This document shows positions 1-7,401 of a stretch of 64,000 nucleotides of DNA, one piece after another. Where the stretch lies: contig CBDEGK010000008.1 of NCBI GenBank assembly GCA_965237855.1, forward strand, positions 930,001 to 994,000. Reading direction: 5' to 3'. The notes under the pieces were generated by a model. That model was not told the DNA's origin. It did no database searches and was given only the letters and a program-made list of their open reading frames with translations. A program made the translations under genes and the position numbers. Source of the DNA: CBDEGK01 sp965237855 (GTDB lineage Bacteria; Pseudomonadota; Gammaproteobacteria; Pseudomonadales; Halieaceae). Numbering within the stretch: the stretch's first letter is position 1; each line of letters starts with the position of its first letter.

Positions 1-177
1 CGACTGAAATCAGAGGTAGGGGTCGATGCCGCTGTCACTGTCACTGAGATACGTCTTCAGGGCCGCAGTTTTTACCGGGTTCGCCTGGGCCCGGTTCAGG
101 ACCGCCAGGCGTTGTTGGCACTACAGGAACGTATGATTGCCGGGGGTTTTGGTGGCGCTAAACTGGTCGCCGAATAG
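1..177 (+). CDS. rlpA: RlpA-like septal lytic transglycosylase, 3' end only
   Basis: The window opens inside this gene; 58 codons in frame from base 1 end at TAG 175-177. The visible residues look like the last strands of a SPOR domain (FYRVRLGPVQDRQALLALQ), the fold that binds glycan strands stripped of peptides at the division septum. Assignment to RlpA, an outer-membrane lipoprotein and lytic transglycosylase, rests on this domain plus the conserved gammaproteobacterial order rlpA-dacA-ybeD-lipB that follows. The catalytic double-psi barrel lies outside the window, so another SPOR protein cannot be excluded. Confidence 0.7.
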   Translation, partial: RLKSEVGVDAAVTVTEIRLQGRSFYRVRLGPVQDRQALLALQERMIAGGFGGAKLVAE

Positions 178-225
178 TACATGGGTTAACATGCCTGCCA
201 ATTGTTAACCGTCGTAAGTGTGTGC

Positions 226-1404
226 ATGAAACGTTCTCTGTTGCCCCTGTTTTTATTCCTAATATCCGTCTCAGTCAGCTATTCACAGTTGTTGAATGCT
301 GCTTCTATTCTGCCGCCGCCGCCGCAAGTGGCGGGCTCCGCCTATTTACTGATAGATGCTGATAGCGGCCATATCATCGCCGAGCAAAACGCCGACCAGG
401 CGCTGGCGCCCGCCAGCCTGACCAAGTTGATGACCAGTTACGTGTTGTCACACGAAATGGCGGAGGGCCGGGTGAGTATTGATGACCAGGTCTTGATCAG
501 TAGCCTGGCCTGGGCGCAAAACCCGATATTCGCGGGTTCTTCACTGATGTGGGTGGAGGCGGGAAAGCAGGTACGCCTGGAAGATTTGCATCGTGGGCTA
601 GTGGTGTCCTCCGGCAATGATGCCGCAGTGGCAATTGCCGAACACCTGGCGGGCAGCGAAACGGCCTTCGCGGATATGATGAATGGCCACGCCCGGGAAC
701 TGGGTATGACCGGCAGCCATTTCGTTAACTCTCACGGCCTGCCGGACTCCGATCACTACACTACGGCGCGCGATCTGGCGCTGTTGTCTAACGCGCTCAT
801 CAATCGCTTTCCCGAGGAGTATGCCCTGTACAAGGAACGCGAATTCACCTACAACAATATCCGCCAGTACAATCGCAATACCCTGTTGGCAGAAGACCCC
901 AGTGTCGATGGCCTCAAGACCGGCTATACCGAAGATGCAGGCTACTGCCTGGTCGCATCTGCCGAACGTGATGGAATGCGATTGATCTCGGTGGTGTTGG
1001 GTACCAGTAGTGAGCGCGCCCGCAAAAGCGAAACGCGCAAGTTGCTCAATTATGGTTTCCGTTTTTATGAGACCCACGACCTCTACCGGGCCGGCCAGGA
1101 GCTGAGTAAGGCACGGGTCTGGAAAGGCATGCAGGAACAGCTGGGGTTGGGAGTCGACCAGCAGATCTACCTGACTATCCCCCGCGGCCGCCACGACGAT
1201 TTGAAGGCGGTGATGGAGATCCAGGAGTTCATAGTAGCCCCGGTCGAAGCCGGCCAGAGCTTTGGTGAACTCAGTGTTAGCCTGAATGGCGAGTTGGTGA
1301 TGGTCACACCGCTGGTGGCAATGACAGTGGTAGAGCAAGCGGGATTTTTTGCGCGCTTGTGGGATACGCTCGTCATGTTCTTTACGCAATTGTTCGGCAG
1401 CTGA
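226..1404 (+). CDS. dacA: D-alanyl-D-alanine carboxypeptidase (PBP5/6 family)
   Basis: Periplasmic serine carboxypeptidase that removes the terminal D-Ala from peptidoglycan pentapeptides. With the ATG at 226 the protein has 392 residues and a Sec signal peptide (MKRSLLPLFLFLISVSVS). The three penicillin-binding motifs are all present: SLTK (S64, K67), SGN at 129-131 and KTG at 231-233. The last ~20 residues (FFARLWDTLVMFFTQLFGS) form the amphipathic helix that anchors PBP5-type enzymes to the outer face of the inner membrane. A TTG at 202 would extend the frame by eight residues but gives a poorer signal peptide. It sits between rlpA and ybeD, the usual cell-wall/lipoate cluster. Family assignment is secure; whether it is PBP5 or PBP6 cannot be told. 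Confidence 0.95.
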   Translation: MKRSLLPLFLFLISVSVSYSQLLNAASILPPPPQVAGSAYLLIDADSGHIIAEQNADQALAPASLTKLMTSYVLSHEMAEGRVSIDDQVLISSLAWAQNPIFAGSSLMWVEAGKQVRLEDLHRGLVVSSGNDAAVAIAEHLAGSETAFADMMNGHARELGMTGSHFVNSHGLPDSDHYTTARDLALLSNALINRFPEEYALYKEREFTYNNIRQYNRNTLLAEDPSVDGLKTGYTEDAGYCLVASAERDGMRLISVVLGTSSERARKSETRKLLNYGFRFYETHDLYRAGQELSKARVWKGMQEQLGLGVDQQIYLTIPRGRHDDLKAVMEIQEFIVAPVEAGQSFGELSVSLNGELVMVTPLVAMTVVEQAGFFARLWDTLVMFFTQLFGS

Positions 1405-1406
1405 CA

Positions 1407-1676
1407 GTGAGCGCGCAGGAACCGCCTAAAATCGAATTTCCCTGCGACTACCCTATCAAGGTCATGGGTCGCAGCAGTGGAGATTTTGAACGGGTAGTGT
1501 TTGCGACAGTGGAAGCCCATGCACCGGGTTTTGATCGTGATCGAGTCCAGGTACGCGACAGCCGTAAAGGCACCTTTATCTCACTGACTATATTTATTAC
1601 GGCCACAGGTCAGCCGCAACTGGAGAGCTTGCACCAGGAGCTATTGGACACCGGGCTGGTGCAGATGGTGCTTTGA
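1407..1676 (+). CDS. ybeD: YbeD family protein (DUF493)
   Basis: Small cytoplasmic ACT-like alpha/beta protein, 89 residues from a GTG at 1407, close to the usual 87-90 of the family. The segment IEFPCDYPIKVMGR at the N-terminus is the hallmark of DUF493. The function is not settled; the gene is conserved between dacA and lipB, as here, and has been proposed to have a regulatory role linked to lipoate metabolism. It starts three bases after the dacA stop and its own TGA is followed directly by the lipB ATG, so the three genes are almost certainly co-transcribed. An upstream ATG at 1359 in the same frame lies inside dacA and would add 16 residues foreign to the family. Confidence 0.85.
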   Translation: MSAQEPPKIEFPCDYPIKVMGRSSGDFERVVFATVEAHAPGFDRDRVQVRDSRKGTFISLTIFITATGQPQLESLHQELLDTGLVQMVL

Positions 1677-2297
1677 ATGCGGGTTCAATGGTTGGGACAG
1701 GTACCTTACGAAGAGACCTGGCAGGCCATGAAGACCTTCACCGATACCCGGGGCCGCGAGACTGAAGATGAATTGTGGATACTGCAACATCCACCGATAT
1801 TCACTCAGGGTCAGGCTGGCAAGGCCGAACATGTGCTGACGCCCGGTGACATCCCGGTGCTGCAAGTCGATCGTGGCGGCCAGGTAACCTATCACGGCCC
1901 AGGTCAATGGGTGATCTATTTATTGGTGGATATCCGTCGTCGAAATTTTGGCGTTCGCGACCTGGTCGACATTATTGAACAGAGTATCGTGCGCCTGTTG
2001 GCCACGCTCGACATTACCTCCGAACCACGCCCTGATGCACCAGGCGTGTATGTGGATGGGTGTAAAATTGCCTCGCTGGGCTTACGCGTGCGCAAAGGTT
2101 GTTCCTACCATGGCCTGGCGCTCAACGTGGACATGGACCTGGAGCCATTTTCGAGAATTAACCCCTGCGGTTATGAGGGCTTGCAGGTAACCTCCATCCG
2201 TCAGTGTCTGGATCGAGAACCTGGCGTGGATAACTTTAGCATGGATGACATCGGCCAAGCCCTGGTCGCCGAGTTGTGCACTGCGCTGGATGACTGA
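1677..2297 (+). CDS. lipB: Octanoyl-[ACP]:protein N-octanoyltransferase
   Basis: Transfers octanoate from octanoyl-ACP to the lipoyl domains of pyruvate and 2-oxoglutarate dehydrogenases and the glycine cleavage H protein, the first step of endogenous lipoate synthesis. The 206-residue protein has the signature RGGQVTYHGPGQ (66-77), the catalytic lysine K130 in DGCKIASLGLRV and the acyl-thioester cysteine C164 in RINPCGYEG. The ATG abuts the ybeD stop with no gap. The usual next gene lipA (lipoyl synthase) is absent; instead an opposite-strand histidine kinase gene ends 22 bases downstream, so lipA must be elsewhere if the organism makes its own lipoate. Confidence 0.96.
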   Translation: MRVQWLGQVPYEETWQAMKTFTDTRGRETEDELWILQHPPIFTQGQAGKAEHVLTPGDIPVLQVDRGGQVTYHGPGQWVIYLLVDIRRRNFGVRDLVDIIEQSIVRLLATLDITSEPRPDAPGVYVDGCKIASLGLRVRKGCSYHGLALNVDMDLEPFSRINPCGYEGLQVTSIRQCLDREPGVDNFSMDDIGQALVAELCTALDD

Positions 2298-2318
2298 CGC
2301 GCCAGGAAGGCACCGCAC

Positions 2319-3224
2319 TCATTTGCGCCGTAGCGGCAAGGACAATAGGGCCAGGGTGCCGCCACGGGGGCGGTTTTTTAATTCGATGCTACCGCGATAA
2401 CGATTGACGATGGCGAAACTCAGCAACAGACCCAGCCCCATGCCATGTCCCCCCTCGCGCATAATCGGTTTACCGATTTGTTGCAGGGTCTTGGCGGGGA
2501 TGCCGGGACCTTGATCGGAAATGGAGATAAGCAGTTCGAGTTTGGTCCAGTCCAGTTCGACCTCAATGTCTTTAGCCCAGGCATTGGCAGCATTGTTCAG
2601 CAAGTTTTCGATGGCCTGGCCCAGGGTTAGTTCCACATCGATCATAGGCGATTGACCGCGCCCGGTGATCCTCAAGGTGGCGCTAGCATCGGGTCGCAGT
2701 AATTGCCATTCTTCAAATATCAGTCTCAGGTAATCGGCGGAATCGACCCGCCGGGTGTCACCAACCTCGTTGACTCGGGCGGTCTTCGACAGCTTCTCCA
2801 GGACGAATTTGCAGTGGTCCAGTTGCTCCCGCAGTAATATCAGATCGCCGCGGTCACCGGCGGTCGTCTGCATTTCTTCCACCAGAACCGTCATTGTGGA
2901 CAGTGGCGAGGCGAGCTCATGGGCGGTGCCTGCGGCCAGGCCCGCCACGGCCAGCACCTGTTCACTGCGCAGTTGCGCCTCTCGCTCTGCTGCCTGGGCT
3001 TGTTCCTGACGACGCGAGGAGGTGGTCATGCCGACTACGAACCAGCTGAGGAGGGTCAGGCCTGCGAGTATCGCTACGATGATCTGCAGATCACGCTGTG
3101 CAGATTGGGCAATGTCTTGCTCGGACAGATACCAGAGCAGCAGCACTTGGCAACCGATGACCAGGCTGCAAATCACCAGCGTGCTCGCTGATGCACGGTA
3201 TTTGAGGGTGGCGCTGTTGTTCAC
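2319..3224 (-). CDS. RegB/PrrB-like sensor histidine kinase, orphan
   Basis: Membrane sensor kinase of 301 residues. Two hydrophobic helices (about 14-33 and 47-66) replace the six found in classical RegB. They are followed by a short coiled region and the H-box AGLAAGTAHELASPLSTM with phospho-acceptor H102, which resembles the RegB/PrrB/RoxS H-box. The ATPase domain shows an N-box (ENLLNNAANAW), DQGPGIP and GHGMGLGLLLS. No response regulator gene is adjacent, so the partner is unknown. The start is a GTG at 3224, with TATAAT-like bases only six nucleotides upstream and no Shine-Dalgarno sequence. The RegB link suggests redox sensing, but the redox-active cysteine near the H-box is not seen, so that role is inference. 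Confidence 0.85.
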   Translation of the reverse strand: MNNSATLKYRASASTLVICSLVIGCQVLLLWYLSEQDIAQSAQRDLQIIVAILAGLTLLSWFVVGMTTSSRRQEQAQAAEREAQLRSEQVLAVAGLAAGTAHELASPLSTMTVLVEEMQTTAGDRGDLILLREQLDHCKFVLEKLSKTARVNEVGDTRRVDSADYLRLIFEEWQLLRPDASATLRITGRGQSPMIDVELTLGQAIENLLNNAANAWAKDIEVELDWTKLELLISISDQGPGIPAKTLQQIGKPIMREGGHGMGLGLLLSFAIVNRYRGSIELKNRPRGGTLALLSLPLRRK

Positions 3225-3257
3225 AGGGCAATTATAGGCGCTCGGTGCACACCGGTC

Positions 3258-3288
3258 TTGTGGCAGACGCTGTGAATAAGCGTATAAT
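3258..3288 (+). promoter_or_regulatory. Putative sigma-70 promoter of prfC
   Basis: A consensus -10 box TATAAT lies at 3283-3288, about 43 bases before the prfC ATG. The best upstream hexamer is TTGTGG at 3258-3263 with a long 19-base spacer, so the -35 element is weak or mis-assigned. The placement between the divergent kinase gene and prfC supports it. Confidence 0.45.
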
Positions 3289-3330
3289 CCGCGCTCTTTT
3301 TAACAGCGTGACCCGCACTAATATAAGCCC

Positions 3331-4908
3331 ATGTCAGAACTTAGCCGCGAAGTAGAGACCCGGCGTACCTTCGCCATCATCTCCCACCCGGATGCGGGCA
3401 AGACAACAATCACAGAAAAATTGTTGTTATTGGGTAACGCCATCCAGGTAGCGGGAACCGTGAAGGGTAAGAAAGGCCCCCACGCCACCTCCGACTGGAT
3501 GAGCATGGAGAAGGAGCGCGGTATTTCTGTGACCTCTTCGGTTATGCAGTTTCCCTATCGCGAGCGTACCGTTAACCTGCTCGACACCCCGGGCCACGAG
3601 GATTTTTCAGAGGATACCTACCGCACACTTACCGCCGTGGATTCTGCGTTGATGGTGATTGATGGTGCCAAGGGCGTGGAGGCACGCACCATCAAACTGA
3701 TGAAAGTCTGTCGACTACGAGATACGCCGATCATCAGTTTTGTCAACAAAATGGACCGGGATATCCGCGACCCGGTGGATTTGCTCGATGAAATAGAGGA
3801 AGTCCTGGATATCTGCGGCGCGCCCATTAATTGGCCTATCGGCATGGGCAAGGAATTCAAGGGCGTCTACAACCTCTACACCGATACCATTCACGTGTTT
3901 CAGCGCGGCTTCAACAGCAGCCTGCCCGACGATGTGCAAATTAAGGGCCTGGACTCAGATGAGGCCAGGGAGATGATTGGTCCGTGGTACGACGATTATG
4001 TTGAGGAAATTGAACTGGTACGGGGTGCCAGCTATGAATTTGAACTGGATGAATTCCTGGCCGGTCGTCTGACGCCGGTATTTTTTGGCACTGCTCTGGC
4101 CAATTTTGGCGTTCGTGAGATGCTCGATCATTTTGTGCAGTGGGCGCCAGCGCCATTGGCTAGAACCACCCTGGAACGCAGCGTAGAGCCGACCGAAGAT
4201 ACATTTTCGGGTTTTGTGTTCAAGATCCAGGCCAATATGGACCCCCGCCACCGGGACCGAATCGCATTCATGCGGGTGTGTTCAGGTAAGTACAACAAGG
4301 GCATGAAGATGCGCCATGTGCGTCTTGGCAAAGACGTCAAAATAGCCGACGCGGTGACCTTCAAGGCAGGGGAGCGCGCCGTAGTAGAAGAGGCCGTGTC
4401 CGGCGATATTATCGGCCTGCACAATCACGGCACTATCCAGATTGGCGATACCTTTAGCGGCGGAGAAGCGTTGCAGTTCACGGGCATTCCGCATTTTGCG
4501 CCCGAGCTGTTCCGACGCATCCGACTGGCCGACCCACTGAAGTCGAAGCAATTGCAGAAAGGGCTACAGCAGTTGTCTGAAGAGGGGTCGACACAGGTGT
4601 TTGCTCCCATCAGCAATACCGACCTCATCGTCGGCGCTGTCGGTCAATTGCAGTTTGATGTGGTGGCCTACCGGCTCAGGGACGAATACAAGGTCGAAGC
4701 CATCTACGAGCCGGTAAACGTCTATACCGCACGCTGGGTGTATTGTGACGATGAGCGCAAGCTGGAGGAGTTTCGCAAGAAAGCGGCTGACCAGCTATCC
4801 ATCGACGGTGGCAATCATCTCACCTACCTGGCGCCAACCCGGGTCAATCTCAGCCTGATGGAAGAGCGCTGGCCCGATATAGAATTTCGGGCCACGCGCG
4901 AGCACTAA
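3331..4908 (+). CDS. prfC: Peptide chain release factor 3 (RF3)
   Basis: Cytoplasmic translational GTPase that recycles RF1/RF2 from the ribosome after termination. It has 525 residues, the normal length. The G1 loop SHPDAGKTT (18-26), G3 DTPGHEDFSEDTYR, G4 NKMDRD and domain II/III features are all visible. A string specific to RF3 rather than EF-G or TypA is the SDWMSMEKERGISV switch region. It appears monocistronic, with its own TATAAT promoter upstream. A perfect inverted repeat follows four bases after the stop codon and separates it from the convergent glutathione peroxidase gene. No anomaly seen. Confidence 0.97.
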   Translation: MSELSREVETRRTFAIISHPDAGKTTITEKLLLLGNAIQVAGTVKGKKGPHATSDWMSMEKERGISVTSSVMQFPYRERTVNLLDTPGHEDFSEDTYRTLTAVDSALMVIDGAKGVEARTIKLMKVCRLRDTPIISFVNKMDRDIRDPVDLLDEIEEVLDICGAPINWPIGMGKEFKGVYNLYTDTIHVFQRGFNSSLPDDVQIKGLDSDEAREMIGPWYDDYVEEIELVRGASYEFELDEFLAGRLTPVFFGTALANFGVREMLDHFVQWAPAPLARTTLERSVEPTEDTFSGFVFKIQANMDPRHRDRIAFMRVCSGKYNKGMKMRHVRLGKDVKIADAVTFKAGERAVVEEAVSGDIIGLHNHGTIQIGDTFSGGEALQFTGIPHFAPELFRRIRLADPLKSKQLQKGLQQLSEEGSTQVFAPISNTDLIVGAVGQLQFDVVAYRLRDEYKVEAIYEPVNVYTARWVYCDDERKLEEFRKKAADQLSIDGGNHLTYLAPTRVNLSLMEERWPDIEFRATREH

Positions 4909-4912
4909 CCAG

Positions 4913-4964
4913 AGAAAAGGGGTCAGATCCCTTTATTTTGTAAAAGGGATCTGACCCCTTTTCT
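4913..4964. repeat. Inverted repeat, GGGGTCAGATCCC family, copy 1
   Basis: Two perfect 22-base arms (4913-4934 and 4943-4964) are separated by eight bases. The core is GGGGTCAGATCCCTTT on the left and its complement on the right, with A/T tracts outside. It lies between the convergent ends of prfC and the peroxidase gene, so the hairpin with flanking T run could act as a bidirectional terminator. The same core recurs at 51279-51362 and 58604-58692, marking a dispersed repeat family of REP or MITE type. Confidence 0.85.
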
Positions 4965-4975
4965 TCATACGAGCA

Positions 4976-5464
4976 CTAGGCGGACAATAGGGCTTTCAGT
5001 TCAGATTCTATCTGGGATGGTTTGGTCGCGGGTGCGAAGCGTTTGACGACTTCACCCTCGGAATTTACCAGGAACTTGGTGAAGTTCCACTTGATGCCCT
5101 TGCTGCCCAGGGCACCGCGGGCTTCCGACTTCAGGTGTTTATACAATGGGTCGGTGCTGGAACCGTTGACATCTATCTTACCAAACATGGGAAAGCTGAC
5201 GCCGTAGTTGAGTTGGCAAAATTCCATGATCTCATCGTTGCTGCCGGGATCCTGCTTGCCGAACTGGTTGCAGGGAAATCCGAGGATTTCCAGGCCCCGA
5301 TCCTTGTATTTTTCGTAGATCTCTTCCAGCCCGGCAAACTGTGGTGTAAAGCCACATTTGGAGGCGGTGTTAACAATCAGTAGTACTTTGCCCTTGTAAT
5401 CAGCCAGGGAGCGGTCTTCACCGCCGGGGGTTTTGCAGGAAAAATCGTGAACGCTCTGAGACAT
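4976..5464 (-). CDS. Glutathione peroxidase family thiol peroxidase
   Basis: Reduces hydroperoxides with a cysteine rather than selenocysteine. From the ATG at 5464 the protein has 162 residues, normal for the bacterial BtuE/plant-type group. The peroxidatic cysteine is C37 in VNTASKCGFT; the conserved glutamine/asparagine segment FPCNQFGKQDPGS and the WNFTKFLV motif complete the active site. The extra Cys in FPCNQF suggests a two-cysteine, thioredoxin-dependent mechanism. The ATG is chosen because GGAG sits seven bases upstream; an in-frame TTG at 5479 lacks this. It is the last gene of a leftward unit desaturase-TetR-peroxidase (40 bases after TetR), which fits protection of unsaturated lipids against peroxidation, although joint transcription is inferred. 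Confidence 0.93.
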   Translation of the reverse strand: MSQSVHDFSCKTPGGEDRSLADYKGKVLLIVNTASKCGFTPQFAGLEEIYEKYKDRGLEILGFPCNQFGKQDPGSNDEIMEFCQLNYGVSFPMFGKIDVNGSSTDPLYKHLKSEARGALGSKGIKWNFTKFLVNSEGEVVKRFAPATKPSQIESELKALLSA

Positions 5465-5503
5465 GGGATGCTCCGTCAAGGTTTTAGTTGATTAGACTTA
5501 CCA

Positions 5504-6154
5504 TTATAGATCGGACTGGCCCGCAGAGCCGCATATTCCGCTGCTGGTAAAATCGACGAGTAAGTCGACAATGTCATTCTTATCCATTTCCTGCGGGTCT
5601 CTCTCCAACCAGGGCCGGGCATCGTTGGTGAGATCTGCCAGCATCTGCAGGGTGGCGTGATTTGCCATCTCAAATTTAATATCCAGTGCCGCTGGGTTCT
5701 CATGCGGCAGGGCCGCGCGCAGCAATTTTGGGTAACGGGCACTGACGTGTAAATAACGACGGCTGACTTCCTCCAGGATGGGGGAGCGGTCTGCATAGAG
5801 GCGGGCGATCAGACGAACATAGCGACGGCCTTCTTCGCCGCCATCCAGGGCAAGCGCCGCCAGCGGTTCTACCATGATGCGCATAAGATCGCGCACGCTG
5901 GCGTGCTCAGGGTCCAGCCGATCGAGCAGCCGTTCACGTGCGCTCACCAATTGCTCCATGTGACGTACGATCAATTCACTGACCAGCACCTCGCGGCTGC
6001 CAAAGTGGTAGTGGAGTACACCGGCGCTGACACCGGCAGCTGCATTTATGGCACGCAGAGATACCGCATCCACCCCATGTTCGGCGAACAATTCCTCTGC
6101 TGCATTGAGGATTAATTGTCGGGCTTCGCCCTTGACGGAAGCGGGACTGGCCAT
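5504..6154 (-). CDS. TetR family regulator next to desaturase
   Basis: One-component repressor of 216 residues. The N-terminal helix-turn-helix is typical (ILNAAEELFAEHGVDAVSLRAINAAAGVS followed by VLHYHFGSREVLV, about residues 15-60). The larger C-terminal part is the ligand-binding helical domain and is not diagnostic. The ATG lies six bases after the stop of the desaturase gene, so both are transcribed together. By analogy to DesT of Pseudomonas, a TetR protein that senses acyl-CoA saturation and controls desaturase genes, it may regulate its own operon; this is context inference only. No clear palindromic operator was recognised in the 74-base gap upstream of the desaturase. Confidence 0.9.
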   Translation of the reverse strand: MASPASVKGEARQLILNAAEELFAEHGVDAVSLRAINAAAGVSAGVLHYHFGSREVLVSELIVRHMEQLVSARERLLDRLDPEHASVRDLMRIMVEPLAALALDGGEEGRRYVRLIARLYADRSPILEEVSRRYLHVSARYPKLLRAALPHENPAALDIKFEMANHATLQMLADLTNDARPWLERDPQEMDKNDIVDLLVDFTSSGICGSAGQSDL

Positions 6155-6160
6155 TGTCTG

Positions 6161-7327
6161 TCAGGCGGCTTGCATTTGCGCCGTCAGCATATTGAGGCGC
6201 TGGTACTGCAGTTTCAGTGAGTACTCCAGCTCTTTCAGGCAGGAGAGAAACTGAACCTGTTCCCATTTTTCTTGCAGGACGCGCTTTTTCTCCTCCAGTG
6301 CCGTTTCCAGTTCACCCACTTTGAGTTCATAACGCTGTGCCTGCAGTTCCCTCCAACGGTTGAGTGAGTTACTAAACAATTGAAGCTCTCTTTCCAGTTG
6401 TTCGCGCAGGGGCTCGGCAGCGCTATTACTGTTTAGCTTGAGCTGGGCCCGTTTGAGCTGCATGGCTACACGCGCGCGTTGGATCTTGAAATTGGGGGCG
6501 CGTTTAAGGTCGCGCGCCAGTCCCAACCAACTACACAGGCTTATCATCCACTTGGTGGGATCCCAGTGATACCAGCGGATACCATTGCGGTAGTCGGTTT
6601 GAAATATGTGGTGGTAGTTGTGATAGCCCTCGCCGTAGGTGAGCACGGCGAGAACGGGGTTGTCGCGGGCGGAGTTTTCATCCGTATAGGGTTGACTGCC
6701 CCAGTAATGGGCCAGTGAGTTAATAAAAAATGTCACATGGTGATTGACCAGCAGGCGCAGTAAACCCACCACCAGCAGAAAGCCCATGACCTCTCCGTAG
6801 AGATAACCCAGTAGCAGTGGCAGGCCGAGGTTCATTGCCGTGGTAATGGCAACGTAGTGGTTGTGCTGCCACATGACGATAGGGTCGTCCTGTAAATCTG
6901 CGGCATTACTAAAATCCTCGGCATTGGAGCGGTATTCCCGCAGCATCCAGCCCATATGGGAGAACCACAGGCCGCGACCGGCACTGTAGGGGTCTTTTTC
7001 GTTGTCATCCACGAAGCGATGGTGGCGGCGGTGATCCGAGGCCCAGACGAGAATGCTGTTCTGCAGTGCTCCGGCGCCCCACAGGGCGTAGAACAGTTTG
7101 AGTGCGGTGCTGGCCTTGTAGGCGCGGTGCGCCCACAGCCGGTGATAGCCGCCGGTGATAGAGAGGCCATTCAGATAGAGAAAGATAACGGCCCAGAGCC
7201 AGGCCCAGCCAGAGTATCCCTGGTAGATGCCCCAGGCGGGAACCGCAAACAGGGCGACAATCGGCAAGCCGACAAATATCACCAGGTTGATCTTGGAAAA
7301 AGGGGGCAGGGCAGTGTTGTCACTCAT
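6161..7327 (-). CDS. Delta-9-type acyl-CoA fatty acid desaturase
   Basis: Membrane di-iron enzyme that introduces a cis double bond into acyl chains. From the ATG at 7327 it has 388 residues. The three histidine boxes of the stearoyl-CoA desaturase family are present: HRLWAH, HRRHH and EGYHNYHH. Hydrophobic segments at about 10-60 and 155-200 bracket them. The last ~110 residues are a charged, leucine-rich helical tail predicted to be coiled coil, a common extension in gammaproteobacterial members. An in-frame upstream start at 7402 would run into the promoter region shared with the divergent MATE gene and is rejected. It is the first gene of the unit with TetR and peroxidase. Confidence 0.93.
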   Translation of the reverse strand: MSDNTALPPFSKINLVIFVGLPIVALFAVPAWGIYQGYSGWAWLWAVIFLYLNGLSITGGYHRLWAHRAYKASTALKLFYALWGAGALQNSILVWASDHRRHHRFVDDNEKDPYSAGRGLWFSHMGWMLREYRSNAEDFSNAADLQDDPIVMWQHNHYVAITTAMNLGLPLLLGYLYGEVMGFLLVVGLLRLLVNHHVTFFINSLAHYWGSQPYTDENSARDNPVLAVLTYGEGYHNYHHIFQTDYRNGIRWYHWDPTKWMISLCSWLGLARDLKRAPNFKIQRARVAMQLKRAQLKLNSNSAAEPLREQLERELQLFSNSLNRWRELQAQRYELKVGELETALEEKKRVLQEKWEQVQFLSCLKELEYSLKLQYQRLNMLTAQMQAA

Positions 7328-7401
7328 GAACCGGGTCTTTAGCAGTAATTCGGGAGGGGAAATGGTATAAGAGAAACCTCCCCATTGGTACCGTTGATGC
7401 A

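Noticed and set aside
598..1389. Long reverse-strand open frame inside dacA
   Set aside because: It overlaps a gene with all PBP motifs, has no family features and arises from codon bias on the other strand.
4913..4964. Hairpin as a CRISPR unit or riboswitch
   Set aside because: There is a single palindrome without regular spacers and no aptamer-like architecture; it fits a dispersed repeat.
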